From NCBI RefSeq assembly GCF_016793825.1, contig NZ_JAEULM010000044.1, positions 62,001-126,000 of the forward strand: 64,000 nucleotides of DNA, in the 5' to 3' direction. This DNA is from Sphingopyxis sp. (GTDB lineage Bacteria > Pseudomonadota > Alphaproteobacteria > Sphingomonadales > Sphingomonadaceae). Of this stretch, positions 1-8,642 are shown in pieces. The notes below the pieces were generated by a model. It did not search any database, was not told the origin of the DNA, and worked only from the letters and a program-made list of their open reading frames with translations. The position numbers and the translations under genes are program-made. Positions within the stretch are counted from its first letter, which is position 1; each line of letters opens with the position of its first letter.

Positions 1-307
1 TGCGAGCATAGACGGGCACGGCCGACCGACGCATGTGCATCACCTGCCGCAGATCGTCGAGCCCGTGCGTGTGATCGGCGTGTTCATGCGTCCAGATCAC
101 GGCATCGATCGCGCCGACGCCAGCATCTAGCAGTTGCAGCCGCATGTCCGGGCTGGTGTCGACAAGGATGCGAAAGCCGCCCAGCGAGACGAGGATCGAC
201 GCGCGACTGCGCAGGTTGCGCGGATTGTCGGGATCGCACGCACCCCAATCGTTTCCGATCCGCGGAACGCCCGACGACGTCCCGCAACCCAGAATCCGGA
301 CCTTCAT
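1..307 (-). CDS. MBL-fold metallo-hydrolase, partial (3' end outside window)
   Basis: About 102 residues are visible, and the gene runs off the left edge. It opens with the Gly/Ser-rich stretch MKVRILGCGTSSGVPRIG, followed by a D-T-S-P-D strand and THEHADHTHGLDDLR, the zinc-binding HxHxDH motif of the metallo-beta-lactamase superfamily. The HGLDDLR continuation resembles the PhnP/RNase Z-like branch, where known members cleave phosphodiesters; the substrate here cannot be told. The ATG at 307 lies 13 bp after the tatD stop, so this is the last visible gene of the mltB-to-tatD operon. The metG-tatD-MBL order is common in alphaproteobacteria. Confidence 0.85.
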   Translation of the reverse strand, partial: MKVRILGCGTSSGVPRIGNDWGACDPDNPRNLRSRASILVSLGGFRILVDTSPDMRLQLLDAGVGAIDAVIWTHEHADHTHGLDDLRQVMHMRRSAVPVYAR

Positions 308-320
308 ATGCGATATGGCG

Positions 321-1097
321 TCATGGGGCGGCCTTGTTGAAAAGCTTGTAGAAATTGGCGCTTGTTGCCGCTGCGAGATCGTCGGCGTTCTCCCCTCTCA
401 GCTCCGCGAGAAAGGCCAGCGTGTCTGCCACGAACGCGGGCTCGCCGGTCTTGCCCCGGTGCGGAACGGGGGCAAGGAAAGGGGAGTCGGTTTCGACCAG
501 CAGTCGCTCCTGCGGTAGCCACTTCGCGGTGGCCTGAAGCTCGGCGGCGTTCTTGAACGTCACGATGCCCGAGATCGAGATATAAAGACCAAGGTCGAGC
601 GCTTTCCGTGCAAAGGCGTCGCTGGCGGTGAAGCAGTGGATCACCCCGGGAAAGATCGCCCTTCCCATCTCCTCGCCCAGCAGTGACAGCGTGTCGGCCT
701 CGGCGTTGCGGGTGTGGACGATTACCGGCAGGCCCGTCTGCTGCGATGCATGGATGTGACAGCGAAAACTGTCCTGCTGCCGCGCACGATCGCTTTTGTC
801 GTAATAATAATCGAGGCCGGTTTCGCCAATCCCCACCACGCGCGGATGGGCGGTGCGGCCGACGAGCTTTGCGGTGTCCACTTCGGGGTGATTGTCGGCA
901 TCGTGCGGGTGGATACCCACGCTCGCCCAGACGTCCTCATTCGCCTCCGCCGCGGCCAGCACATCGTCCCATTCATTCTCGCGTGTCGCGATGTTGAGCA
1001 TCGCCGTAACACCGCGTTCCCTCGCCCGGAAGAGTACGCCATCCTGCTGCTCGGCAAGTCCCTTGTAATTAAGGTGACAGTGCGAATCGACGAGCAT
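321..1097 (-). CDS. TatD family metal-dependent hydrolase (YcfH-like DNase)
   Basis: A 258-residue TIM-barrel metal hydrolase of normal family length. Metal ligands are visible in order: HxH at residues 6-8 (SHCHL), Glu92 in GETGLDYYYD, His in IVHTRN, His in IHCFTAS and Asp in VETDSPFLAP. TatD proteins are cytoplasmic 3'-5' nucleases or DNases linked to DNA repair and quality control. The ATG at 1097 shares one base with the metG stop (TAATG), so translation is probably coupled to metG. Which paralogue of the TatD/YcfH/YjjV group it is cannot be settled from the sequence alone. Confidence 0.93.
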   Translation of the reverse strand: MLVDSHCHLNYKGLAEQQDGVLFRARERGVTAMLNIATRENEWDDVLAAAEANEDVWASVGIHPHDADNHPEVDTAKLVGRTAHPRVVGIGETGLDYYYDKSDRARQQDSFRCHIHASQQTGLPVIVHTRNAEADTLSLLGEEMGRAIFPGVIHCFTASDAFARKALDLGLYISISGIVTFKNAAELQATAKWLPQERLLVETDSPFLAPVPHRGKTGEPAFVADTLAFLAELRGENADDLAAATSANFYKLFNKAAP

Positions 1098-2671
1098 TAT
1101 GCCTCCCCTTCCCCTTCTTCATCGGGCAGTTCAAGGCGGGGAAAGATCGGAACCGGCTGCCCGACAGCGAAGTCGCCCGCCGCGAGCGCCGGAAACCACC
1201 CCTTGTCGGCAAGCGCTGCGAAACCGCGCGCGTCCGCGGCAATGCCCATCTGGTCGAGCAGCGCGTCGGCAGCGGCCGGTACGACCGGACGGATGGCGAT
1301 TGCAAGCGTGCGAACGGCCTGGAACAAGGTCATCAGGACCGCCCGCATCCGTTCGGGGTCGGTCTTACGGAGCGCCCACGGCGCCTGCGCATCGACATAC
1401 TGATTGCAGGCAAATACGGCGCGAATCCAATCTTCGATGCCCACCGAAAAGGCCAGTTGTTCAAACTCGCGCGGCAGGCGGTCGGTCGCCATCGTTTCAA
1501 GGTCGGCGAGCAGGGCGATATCGCCCGGTGCAGCGACGTAGTCGCTTGACAATGCCCCTTCCAAATTCTTGAAAATCATCGACAAACTGCGCTGAGCCAA
1601 ATTTCCGAAGCTGTTCGCCAGGTCCGCGTTGGCCGTCCGCACGATCGCTTCTGCCGAATAGCTGCCATCTTGTCCGAAACTCACTTCGCGGAGCAGGTAA
1701 TAGCGCAGCGCATCGACGCCGAAACGCTCGGCAAGTTCAATCGGATCCACGACATTCCCGAGAGATTTCGACATTTTTTCGCCGCGGTTGAGCAAGAACC
1801 CGTGGCCGAATATCTGCTTCGGCAGGGGAAGGCCTGCACTCATCAGGAAGGCTGGCCAGTAAACGGCATGAAAACGCACGATATCTTTGCCGATCATATG
1901 AATGTCGGCGGGCCAGAAGCGGCTCCATTCGCTATCCGGGTCGGGGTAACCGAGCGCGGACATGTAAGTCGTCAGAGCATCGACCCACACATACATCACA
2001 TGCCCCGGCGAACCCGGCACGGGAACGCCCCAGTCGAAGCTGGTGCGCGAGACGCTCAGATCCTTGAGCCCGCCCTCGACGAAGCGCAGCACCTCGTTGC
2101 GGCGGCTATCGGGACGGATGAAATCGGGATTGTCGCTGTAAAGCGCCAGCAGTTTGTCCTGATAGGCCGACAGACGAAAGAACCAGCTTTCCTCGACGGT
2201 CCATTCAACGGGGGTTCCCTGCGGCGAGAGCTTGCTCTCCCCTTCCCCTTCGACCAGTTCGCTTTCGTCGTAGAAGGCTTCGTCGCGGACCGAATACCAC
2301 CCCTCGTAACGATCGAGGTACAGGTCGCCATTGGCTTCCATCGCGCGCCACAGCGCCTGCGACGCGGCGTGGTGCGCGGGGTCCGACGTGCGCATGAAGT
2401 GATCGAAACTGATGTTCAGCTTGCCATACATCTCGCGGAAATAACCGGACATTTCATTCGCAAGATCGATCGTTGCGCGCCCTTGATCGCGGGCTGTCTG
2501 AAACATCTTCAGGCCATGCTCGTCGGTTCCCGTGGTCAGGCGCACATCGCGACCGCGCGCGCGTTGGAACCGGGCCATCACGTCGGTCGCAATCGCCTCA
2601 TAAGCGTGGCCGATGTGCGGTCGGCCGTTGGGGTAGCTGATCGCGGTGGTGATATAGAATGGATCTGACAT
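1097..2671 (-). CDS. metG: Methionyl-tRNA synthetase
   Basis: A 524-residue class I aminoacyl-tRNA synthetase that charges tRNA-Met in the cytoplasm. It carries the ATP-binding HIGH motif (PHIGH, residues 18-22) and KMSKS (in GEKMSKSLGNV, near residue 300). It is the short form: I see no four-cysteine zinc knuckle after the TGTDEHG segment, and the chain ends after the anticodon-binding helical domain without a C-terminal tRNA-binding domain. It sits between holB (117 bp upstream) and tatD (1-base overlap) in the long leftward operon. Confidence 0.98.
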   Translation of the reverse strand: MSDPFYITTAISYPNGRPHIGHAYEAIATDVMARFQRARGRDVRLTTGTDEHGLKMFQTARDQGRATIDLANEMSGYFREMYGKLNISFDHFMRTSDPAHHAASQALWRAMEANGDLYLDRYEGWYSVRDEAFYDESELVEGEGESKLSPQGTPVEWTVEESWFFRLSAYQDKLLALYSDNPDFIRPDSRRNEVLRFVEGGLKDLSVSRTSFDWGVPVPGSPGHVMYVWVDALTTYMSALGYPDPDSEWSRFWPADIHMIGKDIVRFHAVYWPAFLMSAGLPLPKQIFGHGFLLNRGEKMSKSLGNVVDPIELAERFGVDALRYYLLREVSFGQDGSYSAEAIVRTANADLANSFGNLAQRSLSMIFKNLEGALSSDYVAAPGDIALLADLETMATDRLPREFEQLAFSVGIEDWIRAVFACNQYVDAQAPWALRKTDPERMRAVLMTLFQAVRTLAIAIRPVVPAAADALLDQMGIAADARGFAALADKGWFPALAAGDFAVGQPVPIFPRLELPDEEGEGEA

Positions 2672-2787
2672 GCGCGCGCCTTAGCCGGTGCGAAGCGCGA
2701 GGGGAAGTATGCGCCGTCCTGCAACGGACCTGGCTGCTTGATCATCCCCGGGATACGGATGTCCGCCGCGCCTGCCGGCGAACTGCG

Positions 2788-3765
2788 CTATCGCGCTGCC
2801 ATGGCCTTTGGTGCCAGTTCGGCAAGGCAATTGCCGATCTCGAACCCTACCATCGCTCCGTCATAGGAGCCACGGACGGCATCGCGGGCGTTACGCTGCA
2901 CCCTGTCCCATTGGGCAAGGACGGGCGCGATCTCGGCAATTGGGCGCTGTCGTGCGAGTTGGGCGAGAAGTCCGGGTACGATGTCGATGACCAGTTCAAG
3001 CCGCGCGCGATTGCTCGTCCCGCCCACCTCGCGTGCGAGCGCTTCGCGGAGCCGGTTGCCCGGGTCGCCGCTGCTGGCGATGGCAAGCAGTTTCTTCTCC
3101 ATCGCCGCGACGTCGCTGTCCACCAACGCGAGCGCCTTTCCTGGCACGCCGCCCGACGCAGAAACGATCGCACGCAACTCCGCCATGTCGAGCATCGAGC
3201 GGATATCGTGCAGCCATGCTGTCATGACGTCACAGCCAACTGGCTGAAAACGCAGGGTCCGGCATCGCGACCTTATGGTGGGGAGCAGACGACCGGGAGA
3301 ATGGCTGACAAGCAGGAACAGCGTTTTTGCCGGAGGTTCCTCAAGCGTCTTGAGAAGCGCGTTCGCGCCGTCGGTCTCCAGATCGTCGACGGCGTCGATG
3401 ATGACCACGCGCCAGTCGCCCAGCGAGAGCGAAAGATGCTGGCGGCGGATCATCCCGCGAACCTGATCGATCGTGATGTTGCGGGCGAAGTCCTTCGTCT
3501 TTTCCTTCGGCTGACGCGCGAGATGGATGATTTCGGGATGGTTGCCCGCATCGACGAGCTTTCGGGCGGTGGGGTCGCCCGGATCGTCGAGGGAGGTCAC
3601 GTCCCCCGTTCCCGCAGGTCCGTGCGTGACAAGGAATCGGCTGACGCGGCTTGCGAAACCTGCCTTGCCCATTCCCTGCGGACCGGCAAGCAACCAGGCG
3701 TGGTGCAACCGCCCGCCTTTCCATGCCTCCAGGAACGCCTGCTCGGCGTCTTCGTGTCCAATCAT
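2788..3765 (-). CDS. holB: DNA polymerase III subunit delta'
   Basis: A 325-residue AAA+ clamp-loader subunit. The Walker A-like loop GPQGMGK is at residues 28-34, a degenerate Walker B is VVIIDAVDDL, and the SRC motif appears in TIRSRCRTL. The four zinc-binding cysteines seen in the Escherichia coli subunit are absent. The start ATG overlaps the tmk stop as ATGA (3762-3765); a longer in-frame upstream extension was rejected because it would lie inside tmk. The tmk-holB-metG-tatD order is a common bacterial arrangement and supports the call. Confidence 0.95.
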   Translation of the reverse strand: MIGHEDAEQAFLEAWKGGRLHHAWLLAGPQGMGKAGFASRVSRFLVTHGPAGTGDVTSLDDPGDPTARKLVDAGNHPEIIHLARQPKEKTKDFARNITIDQVRGMIRRQHLSLSLGDWRVVIIDAVDDLETDGANALLKTLEEPPAKTLFLLVSHSPGRLLPTIRSRCRTLRFQPVGCDVMTAWLHDIRSMLDMAELRAIVSASGGVPGKALALVDSDVAAMEKKLLAIASSGDPGNRLREALAREVGGTSNRARLELVIDIVPGLLAQLARQRPIAEIAPVLAQWDRVQRNARDAVRGSYDGAMVGFEIGNCLAELAPKAMAAR

Positions 3766-4388
3766 AGCCAGGGCTTCAAGTTCGCAATGATCGCAGCCGT
3801 CACCTCCTGTGGTGCGCCGCTTGCGTCGATAACGCGCCAGCGATCGGGTTCGGAGGCCGCCATTTCGGCGAACCGCGCGGCAAGGCGAGCCTGATAATCG
3901 GCGGGCTTGCTTCCCATGCGGTCGGCACCGCTCGCGTCGCGCACCGAAAGGCGCTCCGTTGCTCGCTCTGCATCGAGGGTCAGAAGGAAGGTGCGATCGG
4001 GCAGAAGGCCGCGCGAGCCAAAGCCGTGGAGCGCCAGTATGTCCTGATCGGTGATGCCGCCGCCGCCGCCCTGATAGGCGCGGCTCGAATCGACGAAGCG
4101 GTCGCAGAGTACCCATGAACCCCGCTCCAGAGCGGGACGGATCGTCCGCACAACATGGTCGGCCCGCGCAGCAGCGAAGAGAAGGGCTTCGCTCCGCGCA
4201 TCCCAACGGTCATCGCTTCCTTCCATCAACAGGCCGCGGATCGCTTCGGCGCCCACGCTGCCGCCGGGTTCGCGGGTGGCGACGACGTCGATACCACATG
4301 CTTCGATAGCGGCCGCCAGCGAACGCAACTGGGTCGACTTGCCAACCCCCTCCCCGCCTTCGAGCGTGATGAAGCGCCCGCGCGTCAC
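3762..4388 (-). CDS. tmk: Thymidylate kinase (dTMP kinase)
   Basis: A 208-residue P-loop kinase that phosphorylates dTMP to dTDP for DNA synthesis. The P-loop GGEGVGKST is at residues 11-19. The substrate-binding DR motif is in VLCDRFVDSSRAYQG, and a lid segment follows (LSVRDASGADRMGSK). Length is typical for the family. It follows the D,D-carboxypeptidase gene by 81 bp and overlaps holB by 4 bases. Confidence 0.98.
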   Translation of the reverse strand: MTRGRFITLEGGEGVGKSTQLRSLAAAIEACGIDVVATREPGGSVGAEAIRGLLMEGSDDRWDARSEALLFAAARADHVVRTIRPALERGSWVLCDRFVDSSRAYQGGGGGITDQDILALHGFGSRGLLPDRTFLLTLDAERATERLSVRDASGADRMGSKPADYQARLAARFAEMAASEPDRWRVIDASGAPQEVTAAIIANLKPWL

Positions 4389-4469
4389 GCGATCCGCCGG
4401 AGAGACAGCAAAGAAGGAAAAGGATTACCCTGCATATGTCGGCGGTAGCGGCCCGCGCCGGGTTTGTCA

Positions 4470-5447
4470 TCAAGGGGTGGCGGCTGACTTCCTGCCCTTC
4501 GATGGGTTGCCGCGGTTGGTTTGGGCCGCGGCCATTGGGGCCCGTTGTTCGAAACCCCAGGACATCAGCCGCTCGGCCTCTTCGCGGCGCGCCTTGTCGC
4601 TCGGCAAGCCGGCGACGACCATGACGAGCCGTCGTCCGTCGCGCTTCGCCGACCCGAGGAAACAATATCCGGCTTCGGATGTGTGCCCGGTCTTGAGCCC
4701 GTCGGCTCCGGCGAAACGGCCAAGAATCGGGTTGCGGTTCGACTGAACGATCGGCTTGCCGTCGGGAGAAAGCCCGTGGCGAAGCGTCGGGATCGAGAAG
4801 TATCGGGCGTAACCATCGGGATGGTCGCGAATCAACCGGTCCGCGAGGACGATCAGGTCGCCGGCGCTGACCTTGGTGACACCGCCATCCGGCCATCCGC
4901 TCGGCGTTCCGAAATTACTCGATGCCATTCCAATCTTGGAAGCTACTGCATTCATTCGATTGACAAAAGAATTTTCACTTCCATCGATACCGACCGCCAG
5001 AACCGAAGCGGCATCGTTTCCGGAGACCGTAATCAGGCCCTTGAGGAGGTCGTCGACTGATATCTTCTCGCCGGCGCGCAGGAACATCGACGATCCAGCC
5101 GGGCGCGTACTCCATCTTTTCCACGTCGCTTCATCGACGGTGAAGAGTGTTTCACGCGAAAGCTGACCCTTCTTGATCAGGTCGAGCACGACATAAGCGG
5201 TCATCACCTTTGCCATCGACGCCGGTGCGAAGCGCTTGTCGGCTCCGCGCGAAAACAGGATCTGCCCGGAGCCTATGTCTTTCAGCATCACGATCGGGGC
5301 TTGCGTGACGTAGGGCGTGCGAACGGCAGGTGGATCTTTTGGTGTTGCGGACCCGGCCGTCGTGGCGGACAAGGCGCAGAGCATGAAGATGGCAGCGAAT
5401 GTCGCGCGAGCGGTTCGACCACCGGTCATGCCCGCACGCTTTGTCAT
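4470..5447 (-). CDS. D-alanyl-D-alanine carboxypeptidase (S11, PBP5/6-like, short form)
   Basis: A 325-residue penicillin-binding protein that trims the terminal D-Ala from peptidoglycan stem peptides. It has an N-terminal signal peptide (about residues 12-33). All three active-site motifs are present: SMAK (S77-K80), SGN (142-144) and KTG (252-254). The protein ends soon after the catalytic domain in a basic tail, so it lacks the C-terminal beta domain and amphipathic membrane anchor of PBP5 and may be soluble in the periplasm. The start is set by an ATGA overlap with rlpA (5444-5447). The rlpA-dac neighbour pair is also found in enterobacteria. Confidence 0.94.
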   Translation of the reverse strand: MTKRAGMTGGRTARATFAAIFMLCALSATTAGSATPKDPPAVRTPYVTQAPIVMLKDIGSGQILFSRGADKRFAPASMAKVMTAYVVLDLIKKGQLSRETLFTVDEATWKRWSTRPAGSSMFLRAGEKISVDDLLKGLITVSGNDAASVLAVGIDGSENSFVNRMNAVASKIGMASSNFGTPSGWPDGGVTKVSAGDLIVLADRLIRDHPDGYARYFSIPTLRHGLSPDGKPIVQSNRNPILGRFAGADGLKTGHTSEAGYCFLGSAKRDGRRLVMVVAGLPSDKARREEAERLMSWGFEQRAPMAAAQTNRGNPSKGRKSAATP

Positions 5448-6454
5448 CGATCGCGAACGACCGCCGCGTCGCGGAATCCCTTTGCCTTCGCCTTGTCGAG
5501 CGCAGCCTTGGCATCTCCGTCGGTCGCGAAGGGCCCCATGCGGACCCGCCACAGCTTCCCGGTCTTCACGACACTGCCGCCGACAGATTTGGCCGCGCCG
5601 CTCGCATTGGTCTCGCTGCTGAACGCGCCAACCTGGACGACATATGGTCCAGCCGCTTGGGCTGGCTTTGCGGCCGCTTTGGTCGCAGGCGCGGGCTTGG
5701 CTGGCGCGGGTTTGGCCTCGGGCTTCTTGGGAGCCGGTTTGCCATCTCCTACCGCCATGCGGTCGTCACCGGGCTTGGCGGCGCCGGAAGCAACGGGTGG
5801 AGCGGGCTGGGCGGCGACGGGTGTGGCATCTACGGCGCCCCCTGAAATGGAAACGGATTTCAACTTATTACGAAGTATAGCTAGCAGAGAATCAGGCGTT
5901 GCGATCCGCTCCGGAACAGGCTTTCCGGCGCGAAGTTGTGCGCGTTCGGCCATCGGCGGATTTGTGCGGCGAACACGCACGGCGGCGGGGCCGTCGGCAA
6001 TGCCGAGTTGCTGAGCCGCCGCACGCGACAGGTCGATCAGCCGGTTGCCGGCCATCGGCCCCCGATCGTTGATCCGGACGAGAATCGTGCGTCCGGTATC
6101 CAGCGCGGTGACTTCGACGTAGCTTGGTAACGGGAGCGTCCGGTGCGCCGCGCTGATTGCGTCGGGATTGAAGGTTTCGCCATTGGCGGTGGGCTTTCCG
6201 GCCAGTTCGTCGCCATACCAGCTCGCATAGCCGACGTCGTCGTAATCGGCGACATCGGCGGGTGTGTAGGTGACGCCGCCTATCGCATAGGGGTCGCCCA
6301 GCTTGGGATGCGTGTCCACGGCCAGATCGCTTGTCGGGGCGGGCGCCGCACTCGATGCCGGGCCATTTTCGCCCTTGCCGCCAAAACTTCCGCATCCGCC
6401 AAGCAGCAGCGCCGCTCCGATGACCAGGCCCCCGCCTCTAACGATCGATTTCAT
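5444..6454 (-). CDS. rlpA: RlpA-like septal lytic transglycosylase lipoprotein with SPOR domain
   Basis: A 336-residue lipoprotein. The chosen start gives a signal with lipobox LLGGC (Cys21); an upstream in-frame ATG would bury it behind 20 extra residues. The double-psi beta-barrel holds the conserved GYASWYGDELAGKPTANGE segment and the INDRGP motif. A Pro/Ala/Lys-rich linker follows, and a C-terminal SPOR domain (GPYVVQVGAFSS onward) binds denuded glycan at the division septum. RlpA proteins cleave denuded glycan strands during daughter-cell separation. The gene overlaps mltB by 17 bp and dac by 4 bp. Confidence 0.95.
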   Translation of the reverse strand: MKSIVRGGGLVIGAALLLGGCGSFGGKGENGPASSAAPAPTSDLAVDTHPKLGDPYAIGGVTYTPADVADYDDVGYASWYGDELAGKPTANGETFNPDAISAAHRTLPLPSYVEVTALDTGRTILVRINDRGPMAGNRLIDLSRAAAQQLGIADGPAAVRVRRTNPPMAERAQLRAGKPVPERIATPDSLLAILRNKLKSVSISGGAVDATPVAAQPAPPVASGAAKPGDDRMAVGDGKPAPKKPEAKPAPAKPAPATKAAAKPAQAAGPYVVQVGAFSSETNASGAAKSVGGSVVKTGKLWRVRMGPFATDGDAKAALDKAKAKGFRDAAVVRDR

Positions 6455-7499
6455 CCGCCAGCAACCCCACAGAAAGTGCGTAAAAATTGGAACAATTATA
6501 GTCCAATATCGCACGATAGTTACCGGTCAGCAAATAAGCGGTCTTTCCCGGCCCATCGGGCTCCAGCAACGTCGCCTGCACCTGTCCGTCGGGCCAACGG
6601 CCGTTCAATGGCTGGAACCCGTCGGCCCGCCATTCGGCCATGCTGCGCCATCGACTATAGCGGGCGAATACGCGCGGGCATCGCGTTGGCTGAAGGCGGC
6701 TGGCCATCGCCGTACGATTATATCCCGCGGGCACCTGTACCGCGACGCCCCATGGCTGACCGGCCCGCCAACCCGCGCGGCGCAGATAGGCGCCGATCGA
6801 TTCTATCGCATCGGCTTCGCTCGACCAGATGCGCGCAACGCCGTCGCCGTCGCCGTCTTCGGCGACCTGCAGATAGACCGAAGGCAGGAATTGGGGATAG
6901 CCGAAGGCGCCCGCCCAACTGCCCTTCAGCACCTCGCGCGGCACCCCCTTTTGCACCATCTCGAGCGTCGCGAGAAATTCTGGTTCGAACAGGCTGCGAC
7001 GGCGGCCTTCATAGGCGAGAGTCGCGAGCGCTTCGGGCAGGTCGAAATTCCCTGTGACCGCGCCATAGGCCGTTTCGTGTCCGAAGATCGCGATCATGAT
7101 GCTCGTCGGCACGCCCGTGCGCTGTTCTATGCGTGACAGCAGCGGCAACAGCCGGTCGTGAACGCGGCGGCCGCCGTTGATGCGCGAGGCGTCGACATGC
7201 TTCGCCTTGTACGGTGCGAAATTGGGAATGGGCGTGTCGGCGCTGGGCGGTGCCCCCAGATTGTCGCGGTCGAGAGCAACAACCCGCGCATTATAGCGGA
7301 GACCCGACGTCACCCGGTCAAAAGTGGCGCGCGACACGCCGCGTGCCTGTGCTTTCGGCCACAGCGACTGGACATAGGCGTCAAACCCCGAATCGCTGCT
7401 TTGAGCATGGAGAGGGGCAGACGCGGCCATCGTCCACGCGGACAAGAGCACTCCGGCATAACCCAAAAGACGGCCGATTCTGAAACCTCTAGCGTGCAT
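6438..7499 (-). CDS. MltB-family lytic murein transglycosylase
   Basis: A 353-residue periplasmic enzyme with a signal peptide (about residues 1-33, ending ASAPLHAQ). It has the MltB/Slt35 fold markers: the catalytic Glu region FGHETAYGAVTGNFDLPEA, the segment GSWAGAFGYPQFLPS, and an EF-hand-like DGDGDG loop before a WSSEADAIESIG helix, which matches the calcium site of Slt35. It makes 1,6-anhydro muropeptides from peptidoglycan. I chose the ATG at 7499; one codon earlier (7502) is possible, and the longer upstream extension lacks signal-peptide character. It is the first gene of the leftward operon. Confidence 0.92.
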   Translation of the reverse strand: MHARGFRIGRLLGYAGVLLSAWTMAASAPLHAQSSDSGFDAYVQSLWPKAQARGVSRATFDRVTSGLRYNARVVALDRDNLGAPPSADTPIPNFAPYKAKHVDASRINGGRRVHDRLLPLLSRIEQRTGVPTSIMIAIFGHETAYGAVTGNFDLPEALATLAYEGRRRSLFEPEFLATLEMVQKGVPREVLKGSWAGAFGYPQFLPSVYLQVAEDGDGDGVARIWSSEADAIESIGAYLRRAGWRAGQPWGVAVQVPAGYNRTAMASRLQPTRCPRVFARYSRWRSMAEWRADGFQPLNGRWPDGQVQATLLEPDGPGKTAYLLTGNYRAILDYNCSNFYALSVGLLADEIDR

Positions 7500-7655
7500 C
7501 ATGTCCCACCCCATACGGATTGTCTGACACAGATGCACGCGCCTTGGCACCCCCCGGCGATCCGGCGGCGGGATGGGCCGAGTCATATCTGCGGCGGATC
7601 GAGTCGGGCAGGTTTCGCTTGCTGCACCGCGCGCCCGCGCTATGGCGGCGGCAGC

Positions 7656-7745
7656 GGACAGGTGGCCGAGTGGTTTAAGGCAGCGGTCTTGAAAACCGCC
7701 GTGGGTGCAAGCTCACCGTGGGTTCGAATCCCACCCTGTCCGCCA
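7656..7745 (+). tRNA. tRNA-Ser (anticodon TGA)
   Basis: A 90-nt class II tRNA with a long variable arm. Acceptor stem GGACAGG pairs with CCTGTCC. The anticodon loop CTTGAAA gives anticodon TGA, which reads UCA and other UCN codons. The T loop is GGTTCGAATCC. Discriminator G73 and an encoded CCA end at 7745. The stop codon of the convergent oxygenase gene begins 2 bases further on. Confidence 0.97.
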
Positions 7746-7746
7746 C

Positions 7747-8463
7747 TCACCCGGCGTCGTGAAAGATCACGCCCAGCGTCAAGCGTTCACCGTTGCGGAC
7801 TTCGCTGACGCCGTGACGAAGCTTGACGCGGTATGTGCCGCGCGTCCCGGCGCGTGGCGCGTCGTTGACGGCGAAGATCACCGCATCGCCCTGCTTCAGC
7901 GGAACGACATGCGGGCGTGACTGCATGCGCGGCCGCTGTTCGGTGATTACAAACTCGCCGCCTTCGAAGTCATCGCCAGGGCGGGAAAGCAGGATGGCGA
8001 GCTGGAACGGGAAATGCTCTGCGCCGTACAGATCCTGATGCAGGCAGTTATGGTCCCCCGCCCGATAGCGGAGGATCAGCGGCGTCGGTCGCGACTGTCC
8101 GGCAAGGGCACATTGTGCAAGATAAGTGGCGTGATCGACGGGATATAACTGCGATCGACCAAGCAGCGCGGCCCATTCGTTCGCGAGCTGCGCCAGGGGC
8201 GAATAGAAGGCTGCACGCAGCGCCGCGATGGGCGACGGTAGCGGGTACGCAAAATAGCGATACTCGCCGCGGCCAAACCCATGCCGCTGCATGGCCACGG
8301 TACTGCGATAGAGTGGATCATGATCATAATTGGCGCGGAGAGCGGCGCAATCTCCGCTTGTCAGCAGCTCCGGGACGACGTGCCAGCCCTGCCGCGCAAT
8401 ATCCGTCGCCAACGCCTTCCGATCAAGCGTCATGACACGGGCATCGACCTTGGCGGAGAGCAT
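7747..8463 (-). CDS. 2OG-Fe(II) oxygenase (prolyl 4-hydroxylase-like)
   Basis: A 238-residue protein with the non-haem iron facial triad of 2-oxoglutarate dioxygenases: HxD in CLHQDLYG and a distal His in KLRHGVSEV, followed by Arg (NGERLT) as a likely 2-oxoglutarate carboxylate ligand. These enzymes couple 2-oxoglutarate decarboxylation to hydroxylation. The substrate is unknown; proline hydroxylation is only the family default. A second ATG at 8433 (MTLDRKAL) is an alternative start, since neither ATG has a clear ribosome-binding site. It is a single gene, convergent with tRNA-Ser and divergent from the autotransporter. Confidence 0.85.
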   Translation of the reverse strand: MLSAKVDARVMTLDRKALATDIARQGWHVVPELLTSGDCAALRANYDHDPLYRSTVAMQRHGFGRGEYRYFAYPLPSPIAALRAAFYSPLAQLANEWAALLGRSQLYPVDHATYLAQCALAGQSRPTPLILRYRAGDHNCLHQDLYGAEHFPFQLAILLSRPGDDFEGGEFVITEQRPRMQSRPHVVPLKQGDAVIFAVNDAPRAGTRGTYRVKLRHGVSEVRNGERLTLGVIFHDAG

Positions 8464-8642
8464 GGCGGGGACCTTTGAAATCGCGTTGTGATTTCTTTCC
8501 TAGTCGCCCTTCTCCGGCGTCCGCGCTCCGTTTCTTGCGGCCAAAGCGGCGCGGTTCGAAATTTTCCCAAGGTTCGTTCGACAAGGCTCCGTCTTGTGGT
8601 CGGTTCCGGGCCAACGCCCGGTGAGATCTAAAAGGGAAATTC

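Noticed and set aside
1670-2668. A 332-codon plus-strand frame across metG
   Set aside because: It is fully antisense to metG, which has clear synthetase motifs; no start signal or domain supports it.
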